The notes: generated by a model from the letters alone, not told the origin. A DNA stretch of 64,000 bases from Cellvibrionaceae bacterium (GCA_021151825.1 JAGKWQ010000003.1:496001-560000), one strand, 5' to 3'. Counted from the first letter of the stretch, positions 55,544-64,000 are shown. Translations and numbers: made by a program.

Positions 55544-55561
55544 ATGACACTAATGTGACTG
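55544..55561 (-). promoter_or_regulatory. Pho box oriented toward pstS
   Basis: On the minus strand CAGTCAC-ATTA-GTGTCAT: two half-sites with an 11-bp period, close to the PhoB consensus CTGTCAT. A TAAAGT about 10 bp further fits a -10. Confidence 0.7.
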
Positions 55562-55571
55562 CGCGGAGTTT

Positions 55572-55600
55572 TTGTCACAAATATGTCGCACAAGCGTCAC
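55572..55600 (+). promoter_or_regulatory. Three tandem Pho half-sites in the opposite orientation
   Basis: TGTCAC (55573), TGTCGC (55584) and CGTCAC (55595) repeat at exactly 11 bp on the plus strand. They read away from pstS; no plus-strand gene follows, so they may act as extra PhoB loading sites. Confidence 0.55.
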
Positions 55601-55616
55601 AAACCTGCTCCAAAAA

Positions 55617-55644
55617 CAACAACACCAGCCGAAGCTGGTGTTTT
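55617..55644 (-). terminator. Terminator of sspB
   Basis: AACACCAGC, CGAA, GCTGGTGTT, followed on the minus strand by GTTGTTTTTGG. Confidence 0.8.
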
Positions 55645-55659
55645 GATAGGAAAATTATT

Positions 55660-56076
55660 TTATTTAACGACGCGCAAACCCGGCTTTTTAGGCGCATCAC
55701 CAATTGATCTTACCGGCGATGTCGGTGATGCGGGTGGAGGCACTGGCGGTTGGGGATTTGCCTCAGGCTCAAACATCATTCCCTGGCCATTTTCACGGGC
55801 ATATATCCCAAGAATTGCCCCACAAGGAATATAAAGATTATTCACCACACCACTGAAACGGGCATTAAATGAAACCGCAGTGTTATCCATGAAGAAATCT
55901 TTCACTGCCGAGGGGGATATATTCAGGATTATCTGACCATCCTTATTGACGTGTTGTTGCGGCACCTGTGTATCTTGCACATGGGCATCCACCAGAATGT
56001 GGGGAGTGCAATTGTTATCCAGTATCCACTCATAAATAGCACGCAAAAAATAGGGGCGACTGGATGACATGGACAT
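55660..56076 (-). CDS. sspB: ClpXP adaptor SspB
   Basis: 138 residues. The N-terminal substrate-binding domain (PYFLRAIYEWILDNNCTPHILVDA, then NISPSAVKDF and VSFNARFSG) binds ssrA-tagged proteins. A Pro-rich linker (PQPPVPPPASP) leads to the C-terminal ClpX-binding tail (KKPGLRVVK). AAGGA lies upstream of the ATG. In many gammaproteobacteria sspA is directly upstream; here the gene upstream is the cytochrome b/c1 gene instead. Confidence 0.95.
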   Translation of the reverse strand: MSMSSSRPYFLRAIYEWILDNNCTPHILVDAHVQDTQVPQQHVNKDGQIILNISPSAVKDFFMDNTAVSFNARFSGVVNNLYIPCGAILGIYARENGQGMMFEPEANPQPPVPPPASPTSPVRSIGDAPKKPGLRVVK

Positions 56077-56140
56077 AAACAGTATTCCTTGAAGATAAAC
56101 AACGCCGACAAGGTACAGGGATTTAACAGGAGACTCAAAT

Positions 56141-56168
56141 AAAAAGGGCGACTTACGTCGCCCTTTTT
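56141..56168 (-). terminator. Terminator after the cytochrome b/c1 gene
   Basis: AAAAAGGGCGAC, TTAC, GTCGCCCTTTTT, symmetric, directly downstream of the stop at 56184. sspB therefore needs its own promoter or readthrough. Confidence 0.88.
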
Positions 56169-56183
56169 GCGGATCACCGATTA

Positions 56184-58418
56184 TCAGTGAATATCTCTCC
56201 AGAACTCACGGTTCAGGAAGTAAACGAAGATAAACAGTATCACCAGAAAACCCAACACATAATAACCAATGGATTGGCGCTTAACAGCTACTGGTTCAGC
56301 TACATATTCAAGGAAGTTAACGAGGTCATATACAGCCTCGTCAAACTCTGCCTGGGACAACGAACCCTTCACTTTGCCTTCTTTAAGCGCACCGCAATGC
56401 TCGTCAATTTCAACCTGGCCAACATCATTGCGCAGTGCGCCGCCATGATGATTTAACTTGGGTCCAGCTCCACACTCCAACAAGCCCTGCGGACCAATCA
56501 GCACATGCGGCATACCCACATTAGGGAATACGCGATTATTAACACCCCATGGGCGGGTATCGTCTTTATAGAAGTTGCGCAGATAGGTATACAGCCACTC
56601 CGGTGAACGTGCACGAGCTACCAAGGTCAGATCCGGTGGGACTACACCAAACCAGACTTTTGCCTGCTGTGGTTTCATCGCAATTTCCATCAATTGACCG
56701 ATACGTTGATCACCAAAAATCAGGTTTTGCTCCATCACGTCATGTGGAATACCCAAGTCATCAGCAACACGCTCGTAACGAGAGTATTTTGCTGAGTGGC
56801 ACCCCATACAGTAGTTTGCAAAGTATTTGGCACCACGCTGCAAGGACTCCTTGTTATTCAGATCAGTTTCAATATGATCACAAGGAATAGCACCACAGTT
56901 GAATGAACCTTCAGAAGCAACTGCCTTGATCGGCACTACAGCTAAAATAATAAACAGCGCTAAACCAGCAAGAACAACCAGGGCTGGCAAACCTTTAGCC
57001 TGGGTACGCGTTGGCTCAACCAAATCTTTATCGCGCGCAGCCAATAGCGGCAACACAGCAAAAAGAGCAGCCAACAAGAAGCAGAGAATCAACAACAGAA
57101 TTGGCACATCGCCGCCGATGTATTCAATTCCCATCCAGGTGAAAACCACCACAAAAAGACCGCACAATACCCAGGATATTTTTGATTTGGCTTTTTCCGG
57201 GCTGGTCGTTGTCCACACAGGCATTGTCAGGAAATAGGCAAAATAAAACGCAGTTGCGATTTGTGACAACAAAGTTCTACCTTCAGTGGGCGCTTTAACA
57301 CCCAGATAGCCAAGCACGACAAACATAGAGGCAAATGCAATCAACATTATGCGAGGGATATGCCCACGATAACGCATGGATTTCACTTTGCTACGATCCA
57401 GCCATGGCAACACAAATAGCAGCGCAATTGCCGCACCCATCGCCGCAAAACCGAGCAGTTTTGCAGTCAGTACCATTGGGCCAATTTCAATTGGCATAGT
57501 CACTGCGCGGAGTACCGCATAGAAAGGCGTGAAGTACCAGACAGGGGCAATATGCAACGGGGTTTTCAGGTTGTTAGCTTCTTCAAAGTTAGCGTACTCA
57601 AGGAAGAAACCGCCCATCTCCGGCATAAAGAACATGATGAAGCAGAAGGCAAACAGGAAAACGGTGATACCAACCAGGTCATGTACGGTATAGAAAGGAT
57701 GGAAAGGAACGCCATCGCGCGGGATGCCGTTTTCATCTTTGTTCTTTTTGATCTCAACACCATCAGGGTTGTTCGAACCCACTTCGTGCAGGGCCAGAAT
57801 GTGCATAACGACCAAAGCGAGTAACACAATCGGCAACGCCACAACGTGAAGCGCAAAGAAACGGTTCAGGGTGATACCGGAGATCAGGTAGTCACCGCGG
57901 ATCCACTGCACCAGATCTTCACCAATACCGGGAATAGCACCGAACAGGGACACAATTACTTGCGCACCCCAATAGGACATTTGACCCCATGGCAATACGT
58001 AACCCATAAAGGCTTCGGCCATCAGCACCAGATAAATCGTCATACCGAAAATCCACACCAGCTCGCGCGGGGCCTTGTAAGAGCCATACATCATGCCGCG
58101 GAACATGTGGAGATACACCACGATAAAGAACGCTGATGCGCCGGTGGAGTGCATATAACGCAGCAACCAACCGAAATCCACATCGCGCATAATATATTCA
58201 ACAGAAGCGAAAGCGCCTTCCGCGGAAGGGTTGTAGCTCATGGTCAACCAGATACCGGTAACTAATTGGTTTACCAATACCAGCAGCGAAAGCACACCGA
58301 AGAAATACCAGAAGTTAAAATTCTTGGGCGCATAATACTTTGCCATATGCGTATCCCAGGCACGCTGTACCGGGAGACGCTCATCAACCCACTGCCATAA
58401 ACCCACTAACCAATTCAT
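56184..58418 (-). CDS. Fused cytochrome b and cytochrome c1 of the bc1 complex
   Basis: 744 residues in one frame, ATG 58418 with CAGGGGGC upstream. Cytochrome b occupies about 1-400 (YLHMFRGMMYGSYKAPRE and ALHVVAL...VMHILALHEVGSNNPDG supply the heme histidines, the Qo-site motif is PVWYFTPFYAVLRAV-like). Two further helices follow, then a helix ending IKAVASE, a likely signal-peptidase site near residue 501. Cytochrome c1 follows with the heme motif CMGCH at 537-541, the axial Met probably in the PNVGMPHVL segment, and a C-terminal anchor helix (YYVLGFLVILFIFVYFL). In most gammaproteobacteria b and c1 are separate genes. Bradyrhizobium FbcH is also a fused precursor and is cut after synthesis; cleavage is likely here. 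Confidence 0.92.
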   Translation of the reverse strand: MNWLVGLWQWVDERLPVQRAWDTHMAKYYAPKNFNFWYFFGVLSLLVLVNQLVTGIWLTMSYNPSAEGAFASVEYIMRDVDFGWLLRYMHSTGASAFFIVVYLHMFRGMMYGSYKAPRELVWIFGMTIYLVLMAEAFMGYVLPWGQMSYWGAQVIVSLFGAIPGIGEDLVQWIRGDYLISGITLNRFFALHVVALPIVLLALVVMHILALHEVGSNNPDGVEIKKNKDENGIPRDGVPFHPFYTVHDLVGITVFLFAFCFIMFFMPEMGGFFLEYANFEEANNLKTPLHIAPVWYFTPFYAVLRAVTMPIEIGPMVLTAKLLGFAAMGAAIALLFVLPWLDRSKVKSMRYRGHIPRIMLIAFASMFVVLGYLGVKAPTEGRTLLSQIATAFYFAYFLTMPVWTTTSPEKAKSKISWVLCGLFVVVFTWMGIEYIGGDVPILLLILCFLLAALFAVLPLLAARDKDLVEPTRTQAKGLPALVVLAGLALFIILAVVPIKAVASEGSFNCGAIPCDHIETDLNNKESLQRGAKYFANYCMGCHSAKYSRYERVADDLGIPHDVMEQNLIFGDQRIGQLMEIAMKPQQAKVWFGVVPPDLTLVARARSPEWLYTYLRNFYKDDTRPWGVNNRVFPNVGMPHVLIGPQGLLECGAGPKLNHHGGALRNDVGQVEIDEHCGALKEGKVKGSLSQAEFDEAVYDLVNFLEYVAEPVAVKRQSIGYYVLGFLVILFIFVYFLNREFWRDIH

Positions 58419-58419
58419 A

Positions 58420-59019
58420 TCAAGCCCCCTGATCTTCACCAATTACAACTACAGCATCGCTCTCATAGCGATGAGGAGGAACTTCCAGATTCAATGGTGC
58501 TGGTACACCAACATAAACGCGACCTGCCAAATCATATTTGGAACCATGGCATGGACAAAAGAATCCACCCTGCCATTTATCACCCCCCAGATCTGCAGCA
58601 CCTACATCGGGACGGAACGCCGGTGCGCACCCCAGATGAGTACAAACACCCAACAAAATGGCAAATTCTTTATTGATAGCACGCTCAGGATTTTTTGCGT
58701 ATTCAGGTTGCTGAGGCTCATCAGAGTTTGCATCCAGCAAAACACCTTGAGCTTCTACTTTTTTCAAGCTATCCAAGGCTGCCTGGGTACGACGAACGAT
58801 AAACACCGGTTTGCCCCGCCACTCAACAGTAACCATCGAGCCTGGCTCTACCTTGCTGAGATTATATTTAACAGGAGCACCGGCAGCTTTCGCTTTGGCA
58901 CTTGGGTTCCAGGAACCCACAAAAGGAACAGCAGCCCCGACTACACCAACCGCACCCACAGCACATGTGGCTCCGATCAATACGCGACGGCGCGTTTTAT
59001 TTACAGCGTCATTACTCAT
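58420..59019 (-). CDS. petA: Rieske iron-sulfur subunit of the bc1 complex
   Basis: 199 residues. N-terminal TRRRVLIGATC with a hydrophobic helix is a Tat-type signal anchor. The 2Fe-2S cluster ligands are Cys126 and His128 (CTHLGC) and Cys155 and His158 (CPCHGS), with Cys131 and Cys157 forming the disulfide. It takes electrons from ubiquinol to cytochrome c1. The stop codon is one base before the ATG of the cytochrome b/c1 gene, so they are translationally coupled. Confidence 0.96.
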   Translation of the reverse strand: MSNDAVNKTRRRVLIGATCAVGAVGVVGAAVPFVGSWNPSAKAKAAGAPVKYNLSKVEPGSMVTVEWRGKPVFIVRRTQAALDSLKKVEAQGVLLDANSDEPQQPEYAKNPERAINKEFAILLGVCTHLGCAPAFRPDVGAADLGGDKWQGGFFCPCHGSKYDLAGRVYVGVPAPLNLEVPPHRYESDAVVVIGEDQGA

Positions 59020-59222
59020 GACGAATTTCTCCCCTAACAGCTAACGGCTAGCAAATCGCCTAAAATCGCACTGCGACTTTGCAAAAACTCTGATACCAAG
59101 TCCGACGACAAAGGATTTATTGGGTGACTCAAGAAAAGGCGGGCAATCTTAATGAATTCACACACGGCTTACAAGAATAACCACACACAATCAGTGGGTT
59201 ATAGACCCGCAATTTTAGACGT

Positions 59223-59262
59223 AAAAAAACGCCCAAGCCAGAAAAGACTTGGGCGTTTTTTT
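59223..59262 (-). terminator. Terminator of rplM-rpsI
   Basis: AAAAAAACGCCCAAG, ten-base loop, CTTGGGCGTTTTTTT, about 45 bp after the rpsI stop. Confidence 0.88.
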
Positions 59263-59306
59263 GATGATCATCAAGCAGCAACCACAAAAGCCACTGCCAA
59301 AGATCA

Positions 59307-59699
59307 TTAACGCTTGGAGAATTGTGGCTTTTTACGTGCTTTACGCAAGCCAACTTTCTTACGCTCAACCTCACGAGAATCGCGGGTAACGTAACCGGCT
59401 TTGCGCAATTCGCTACGCAGATTGTCATCATACTCCATCAGAGCGCGAGTCAAACCGTGACGAATAGCACCCGCCTGACCGAAGCTACCGCCACCAGAGA
59501 CAGTAACATTCACATCAAACTTTTCTACCAGGCCAACCAGTTCGAGTGGCTGACGAACAACCATGCGCGCCACTGGACGACCAAAGTATTCGTCCAAAGG
59601 ACGATCATTTACAACGATATTGCCAGTACCAGCAGTGATGAATACACGTGCGGTAGAGGTCTTGCGACGGCCTGTGCCGTAAAATTGTGCTGCAGACAT
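59307..59699 (-). CDS. rpsI: 30S ribosomal protein S9
   Basis: 130 residues, full length. YGTGRRKTSTARVF at the N-terminus, GGGSFGQAGAIRHGLTRAL in the middle and the basic C-terminal tail KKPQFSKR that contacts tRNA in the P site. It starts 12 bp after rplM. Confidence 0.98.
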   Translation of the reverse strand: MSAAQFYGTGRRKTSTARVFITAGTGNIVVNDRPLDEYFGRPVARMVVRQPLELVGLVEKFDVNVTVSGGGSFGQAGAIRHGLTRALMEYDDNLRSELRKAGYVTRDSREVERKKVGLRKARKKPQFSKR

Positions 59700-59710
59700 A
59701 TCGGCTCCCC

Positions 59711-60139
59711 TTAGATGCTCAGTTCTTTAGGTTGCTGAGCAGCATGTGGATGCTCATTACCCGCATAAACTTTCAATTTTCTGAACATTGCACGACCCAA
59801 TGGGCCTTTCGGCAACATGCCTTTAACAGCGATCTGGATGGTGCGCTCTGGAGCCTTCTCGATCAATTTCTCGAAGGTAGTAGATTTGATACCGCCAACG
59901 AAGTTGGTGTGGTGGTAATAAATCTTGTCAGTAGCTTTACGGCCAGTCACACGCACTTGAGCAGCGTTGATAACAACGATGTAATCACCGGTATCAACGT
60001 GTGGAGTGAATTCTGGCTTGTGCTTGCCACGCAAACGCGAGGCAATTTCCGCAGATAAACGGCCGAGGGTTTTTCCCGCCGCATCCACGATGAACCAGTC
60101 ATGTACGACAGATTCAGGTTTGGCAATATAGGTCTTCAT
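59711..60139 (-). CDS. rplM: 50S ribosomal protein L13
   Basis: 142 residues, full length. Motifs: VVDAAGKTLGRLSAEIA, GDYIVVINA, MLPKGPLGRAMFRKLKVYAG. Head of the rplM-rpsI operon. Confidence 0.98.
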   Translation of the reverse strand: MKTYIAKPESVVHDWFIVDAAGKTLGRLSAEIASRLRGKHKPEFTPHVDTGDYIVVINAAQVRVTGRKATDKIYYHHTNFVGGIKSTTFEKLIEKAPERTIQIAVKGMLPKGPLGRAMFRKLKVYAGNEHPHAAQQPKELSI

Positions 60140-60253
60140 GTTATTCCTGCCTAAATTGGATGTGGAACTGATTTAAATGTAACAAATACCCCTGAAAACA
60201 GGGAGGCGGCATACTACACACCAGAGGAGCAATTTTCAACCATAATCTACTTT

Positions 60254-61387
60254 CTATTCTGGTCGATGAGGGCGCGACAGGTATTCGTGGCTTTGCATCT
60301 CCAACAAACGGCTAACCGTTCGCTGAAATTCGAAGTCGAGCTTGCCGGTGGAATAGAGCTCCGCGAGCGGGCGCTCGGCAGAAATAATCAGTTTTACCTG
60401 GCGGTCATAGAACTCATCGACCAGATTGACAAAACGTCGTGCCTGGTCATCTTTGTCGCGCCCAAGACCGGGAACATTGCTAAGGATAACCGCGTGATAC
60501 TCCCGCGCCAGCTCAATATAATCATTCTGCGAACGAGGCCCATCGCACAGCTCAACAAAATCAAACCAGATAATACCTTCACTGGTATAGCGTGAAAGAA
60601 TCATCCGCCCTTCTATTTCCACCTCTTGTTGCTCACGAATTTCCGCACCAGCAGGTACCAGGCTCTTAAAGCTGCACAGCAGGCTTTCATCCGCGGAAGC
60701 ATCCAGCGGGTGATGGTATAACTCAGCCTGTTCAAGGGCGCGCAGGCGATAATCGACACCACCATCCACATTAACCACCAATGTATGCTTATTGAGCAAA
60801 TCAATGGCGGGCAAGAAGCGCGCTCGCTGCAATCCATCTTTATAAAGGCCATCAGGCACGATGTTGGATGTCGCAACCAGAGTCACACCACGCGCGAACA
60901 ACTCTTCCATCAGGGTTCCAAGAATCATGGCATCGGTGATATCCGATACAAAAAATTCGTCGAAGCAAATTACCCGCGCCTCAGCAGCAATAATATCGGC
61001 AACCAGTTTGAGCGGATTTTTTTTACCATCCAGTTTTTTTAATTCAGCATGTACGCGACGCATAAAGCGGTGAAAGTGGGCGCGAAGCTTCTGCCCGAAT
61101 GGCAAACTCTCGTAGAAGTTATCCATCAGATAGGTTTTACCGCGCCCTACCCCACCCCAGAAATACAAGCCTCGCACCAGCTCGCGCGACGAATCACCGG
61201 TAAATCGCTTGAAAAAATTGCCCAACAGGCTTTGCTGTTGCTCGGCATTCCATGCCGCCACCAATTGCTCGTACAAATGCTGCAAATGTTTAACCGCAGC
61301 TTCCTGAGCAGGATCATGGCGAAACTCAGGGCGCAGCAAATCACGCTGATAGCGTGCAAGAGGAGAATTGGAATCGGGAATGGTCAT
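60254..61387 (-). CDS. zapE: Cell division protein ZapE (AFG1-like ATPase)
   Basis: 377-residue AAA-like ATPase. Walker A GGVGRGKT (about 78-85), Walker B ICFDEFFVSD and sensor TSNIVPDGLYKDGLQR. ZapE associates with the Z-ring in E. coli and helps division under stress; its relatives act with AFG1 in mitochondria. It lies upstream of rplM on the same strand, as in many gammaproteobacteria. Confidence 0.92.
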   Translation of the reverse strand: MTIPDSNSPLARYQRDLLRPEFRHDPAQEAAVKHLQHLYEQLVAAWNAEQQQSLLGNFFKRFTGDSSRELVRGLYFWGGVGRGKTYLMDNFYESLPFGQKLRAHFHRFMRRVHAELKKLDGKKNPLKLVADIIAAEARVICFDEFFVSDITDAMILGTLMEELFARGVTLVATSNIVPDGLYKDGLQRARFLPAIDLLNKHTLVVNVDGGVDYRLRALEQAELYHHPLDASADESLLCSFKSLVPAGAEIREQQEVEIEGRMILSRYTSEGIIWFDFVELCDGPRSQNDYIELAREYHAVILSNVPGLGRDKDDQARRFVNLVDEFYDRQVKLIISAERPLAELYSTGKLDFEFQRTVSRLLEMQSHEYLSRPHRPE

Positions 61388-61469
61388 GGGATTACAAGCT
61401 GAAAATTAACAGATAAAGAATGTTGCGTCGGCCGCCCACTTTAGCGGCTGCGCTCGGGAATAACCACGT

Positions 61470-62129
61470 TTATTGCAATTGCCGCAAGAGGATTTGGGTT
61501 AAATCCGTTTTAAGTGACGTTAGATAACCATGGAAAAAATGCCCTGATTCAGCGTAACGCAATAACTCAACACTCCCTTGCAAAGAGGCAATCCACTCAT
61601 AAACGCCTTGTGCGATAACACGTTCATCCTGATCGCCCTGTACTACACAAGTCGCGCAGGGAAACTGGCCATTTCGCGCATAGGGGTAACGCTCTACCGG
61701 TGGAGCAACCAATGTGAGGTGCTGCAAACCAGAAACCTCATAGCTAACCTGGGCCGCAATTGAAGAACCAAATGAAAACCCGGCTAACAACAAACCAGCT
61801 TCTGGTAAATTTTGTTTAACCCAGCTCACCATTGCACGAAGATCATCCAGTTCGCCGATGGCATTGTCAAAAACCCCTTCACTTTTGCCCACGCCACGAA
61901 AGTTAAAGCGCAACACATGAATTCCCAAGTCGCGATACGTCCGCATCAAGGTTGTGACAACTTTATTATCCATCGTGCCGCCGTGAACCGGATGCGGGTG
62001 ACACAGAATTACCAGCCACTGCTTATCGGCAAAACTCCCCGCCTCATCCCCCTGATGCAAAGCAGCCTGTAATTGCCCTGACGAACCTGAAATCATTAAC
62101 AACTCTTCTTTTGCAAAAGGAAAATGCAT
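61470..62129 (-). CDS. Alpha/beta hydrolase
   Basis: 219 residues. HPHPVHGGTMDNKVV near residue 40 (oxyanion side) and the nucleophile-elbow GFSFGSS, with Ser at about 119, then GDQDERV with a likely catalytic Asp, and SGHFFHG with the His. The family is related to dienelactone-hydrolase-like/YfbB-type proteins; substrate unknown. GAGGTAATTC precedes the ATG at 62129. It lies about 80 bp from zapE on the same strand. Confidence 0.85.
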   Translation of the reverse strand: MHFPFAKEELLMISGSSGQLQAALHQGDEAGSFADKQWLVILCHPHPVHGGTMDNKVVTTLMRTYRDLGIHVLRFNFRGVGKSEGVFDNAIGELDDLRAMVSWVKQNLPEAGLLLAGFSFGSSIAAQVSYEVSGLQHLTLVAPPVERYPYARNGQFPCATCVVQGDQDERVIAQGVYEWIASLQGSVELLRYAESGHFFHGYLTSLKTDLTQILLRQLQ

Positions 62130-62269
62130 GAATTACCTCAAATTTCATTACTCTGCCTGGAAGGCAATAATTTTTGCCCATTTTAATGAGAAAATGGACT
62201 TATAATAGGTCTATCAATGTTTAAGGTCGCATATACGCTTTAAACACGCTTGTCGATGAGGAGATTCCC

Positions 62270-62773
62270 GTGTATTCATTCAGTGCGTTATTTATTACCG
62301 GTTTACTTTGCCTGTTAGCTGGCGGGGCCATTGGTGCCGTCATATTGTATATTTTTCGCGCGCAAATTCTGGGGCGAGATCTGGAGCAGCGTTTGCACGA
62401 AGCTGAAAGCTCACTGCAAGCTTATCAGCGCGATGTTGCCGAGCACTTTACCCAAACATCCCAACTGGTAAATAACCTTACTCAAGCCTATCGTGAAGTA
62501 CATGAGCATTTGGCCAATGGTGCATTGAAACTGGCCACCCCGGCGATTAGCCGCCAGATTATCGATTCTGCCAATACCAATTTAAGTGGCGATACCAAAG
62601 CGTACATCAATGAGCAACGCATTGAACCACCGCGAGATTGGGCTCCAAAAGCACCGGGAGCAAAAGGTACATTAAGCGAAGACTACGACCTGCGTGAAGA
62701 TCAAAGCCACAGCCGTATGCCAATGGAATCTGCGGATGATTTTGACTTTGATGGAAAAGCAAACCGCTACTAA
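62270..62773 (+). CDS. zapG: ZapG (YhcB, DUF1043) inner-membrane protein
   Basis: 167 residues from GTG 62270 with GAGGAG upstream. One N-terminal membrane helix (about 8-28), then a coiled coil (about 35-90: LEQRLHEAESSLQAYQ). The DUF1043 pattern (helix, then AEHFTQTSQLVNNLTQAYREVHEHL) is clear, and the tail is disordered and acidic. YhcB/ZapG helps coordinate cell-envelope growth and division in E. coli. It precedes a DegS-type protease, as it does in several gammaproteobacteria. Confidence 0.85.
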   Translation: MYSFSALFITGLLCLLAGGAIGAVILYIFRAQILGRDLEQRLHEAESSLQAYQRDVAEHFTQTSQLVNNLTQAYREVHEHLANGALKLATPAISRQIIDSANTNLSGDTKAYINEQRIEPPRDWAPKAPGAKGTLSEDYDLREDQSHSRMPMESADDFDFDGKANRY

Positions 62774-62826
62774 AATTTCCTGAAGTGGCTAGCCACTTTT
62801 GCGTACAGGATGTCGAACACAGTTGT

Positions 62827-62853
62827 TAAACCCCGCGCTCTGCGGGGTTTTTG
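62827..62853 (+). terminator. Terminator of zapG
   Basis: AAACCCCGC, GCTCT, GCGGGGTTTTT, about 55 bp after the stop. Confidence 0.85.
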
Positions 62854-62889
62854 TTGGCCAGAAAAAATAAATCGGCGGGGACGAATCTA

Positions 62890-64000
62890 ATGTTTTTACA
62901 GCGCTTGCTAAGTTTTATCGGCTGGCCGGTTATTGCAGGCGTGATTATCGCATTACTTGTATTGTTTTTATTTCCGCAATTACGCAGTGCACCCGCGCCA
63001 GCAACTAATGCACCAACCAATGTAAACACGGGTGTTGTGTCTTATGCCGATGCGGTGAATCGCGCGGCCCCCGCCGTAGTTAATATTTATACGCAAAAAC
63101 GTGTTGTACAGCGTTACCAAAACTTTTATAACAATCCTTTTTTTCGCCAACTCTACAACAACTCCAATACCCCGCAACAAGAGCGAATGGAAAAAACCCT
63201 TGGCTCCGGCGTTATTGTGGATAGTGAAGGTTTTATTCTTACCAACAATCATGTGATTAACGGCGCTGATCGCATCTCGGTTTTACTTTACGACGGACGC
63301 TACACCGCCGCTGAGCTGGTGGGCATTGACAAAGCCAATGACCTCGCCGTACTACGTATTAAATTAGACAACATCACTGCCATTAATCTTGGGAACTCCG
63401 ACAACATTCGCGTAGGCGATGTGGTCCTTGCCATTGGTAATCCATTTGGTGTCGGCCAAAGTGTGAGCCAGGGAATTGTCAGTGCAACAGGTCGCTGGAA
63501 CTTGGGGATCAACAGCGCTGAAAACTTTATCCAGACAGATGCAGCGATCAACCCCGGAAACTCGGGCGGCGCGCTGATCGATGCTTATGGCAATTTAATT
63601 GGTATCAACACCGCGATGCTTGATGAGACAGGTGCGTCTTTTGGTATCAGTTTCGCTGTGCCGGTTGATAAAGCACTGAACTCGCTAAAACAAATTATTG
63701 AATTTGGTACGGTAAGACGAGGATGGCTAGGCTTGGGGGTTAGTTACCTCAATCGAGAGCAAGCAGAACAACTCGGTAGCAACGGTGTATTAATCAATGA
63801 AATTGAAAAAGATAGCCCTGCCGCTAAAGCAGGATTCCAACTCAATGATGTCATTACCCATATTGATAATATTCCAATTGGCATTGCACCCGGCAAATTC
63901 GAAATCCATGCACTGTCCAACATTCAACCCAATGCCGAAGTTGTATTCAAGATTATTCGCGATGGAAAATCTCTGGAAATTAAAGCAATCGCCGCGTTTC
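62890..64000 (+). CDS. degS: DegS/AlgW-type periplasmic serine protease, 5' part
   Basis: 370 residues visible, truncated by the right edge. One N-terminal membrane anchor (about 12-29), then a trypsin-like domain with the triad His121 (TNNHV), Asp151 (KANDLAVL) and Ser225 (NPGNSGG), and a single PDZ domain (about 260-365, VLINEIEKDSPAAKAGFQ). Length and single PDZ match DegS/AlgW, which cut the anti-sigma factor RseA/MucA in the sigmaE envelope-stress pathway; DegP/DegQ have two PDZ domains. GGGGAC precedes the ATG. Confidence 0.9.
   Translation, partial: MFLQRLLSFIGWPVIAGVIIALLVLFLFPQLRSAPAPATNAPTNVNTGVVSYADAVNRAAPAVVNIYTQKRVVQRYQNFYNNPFFRQLYNNSNTPQQERMEKTLGSGVIVDSEGFILTNNHVINGADRISVLLYDGRYTAAELVGIDKANDLAVLRIKLDNITAINLGNSDNIRVGDVVLAIGNPFGVGQSVSQGIVSATGRWNLGINSAENFIQTDAAINPGNSGGALIDAYGNLIGINTAMLDETGASFGISFAVPVDKALNSLKQIIEFGTVRRGWLGLGVSYLNREQAEQLGSNGVLINEIEKDSPAAKAGFQLNDVITHIDNIPIGIAPGKFEIHALSNIQPNAEVVFKIIRDGKSLEIKAIAAF

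Overview
The window looks like a chromosomal segment of a plant-polysaccharide-degrading gammaproteobacterium, most probably a Cellvibrio. The evidence is a near-textbook Cellvibrio man26A mannanase, a GH67 alpha-glucuronidase whose three catalytic acids sit at a constant offset from the C. japonicus enzyme, GH10, GH51, GH3 and CE2 enzymes, a poly-serine-linker CBM6 lipoprotein, and gammaproteobacterial housekeeping blocks (argD-argF, pstSCAB-phoU, rplM-rpsI-petA-petB/C-sspB, zapG-degS). No rRNA, tRNA, CRISPR array, insertion sequence or prophage was seen.

Layout. 1-6.5 kb: 5' part of hrpB, a TonB-dependent receptor, and a large HPt-REC-REC protein with degenerate GGDEF- and EAL-like domains. 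6.6-8.8 kb: argD and argF. 8.8-12.8 kb: a small secreted protein behind an AT-rich promoter region with two copies of one palindrome, an EF-hand-like protein, a lytic transglycosylase, a SUKH protein and a tiny lipoprotein. 12.8-17.4 kb: polB, then a cobalt/nickel unit dmeR-dmeF with an RcnR-type operator, and a CadD-like transporter. 17.4-22.4 kb: an AT-rich accessory stretch of small or orphan genes (DUF1428, a predicted PD-(D/E)XK nuclease, a duplicated cupin, DUF1801, membrane proteins, an XRE regulator, a gene remnant).

22.5-30 kb is a glucuronoxylan locus: GH67, an orphan solute-binding protein, GH10 xylanase, CE2 esterase and GH51 arabinofuranosidase. 30-33.6 kb: dinB behind a LexA box, a DJ-1/PfpI protein, an MFS transporter and a small lipoprotein. 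33.7-40.2 kb: a CBM6 lipoprotein with an HEXXH motif, GH3 beta-glycosidase and man26A. 40.3-43.7 kb: a pentapeptide-repeat protein, uxaC (which would use the glucuronate released by GH67) and an AEC transporter. 43.7-48.5 kb: a GntR regulator, an SDR dehydrogenase, a sodium:solute symporter, an SMP-30 lactonase and a GNAT protein, which together look like uptake and oxidation of a free sugar to its aldonate. 48.7-55.6 kb: the Pst phosphate transporter with Pho-box-like repeats. 55.7-64 kb: sspB (sspA absent from its usual place), a fused cytochrome b/c1 gene, petA, rpsI, rplM, zapE, an alpha/beta hydrolase, zapG and the start of a DegS/AlgW protease.

Most genes are ordinary for the group. The items that deserve a second look are the cytochrome b/c1 fusion, the CBM6-zincin lipoprotein, the degenerate c-di-GMP-like regulator, the orphan nuclease, the orphan binding protein inside the xylan locus, and several operator-like palindromes. 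I found no clear multi-gene system that is certainly new.
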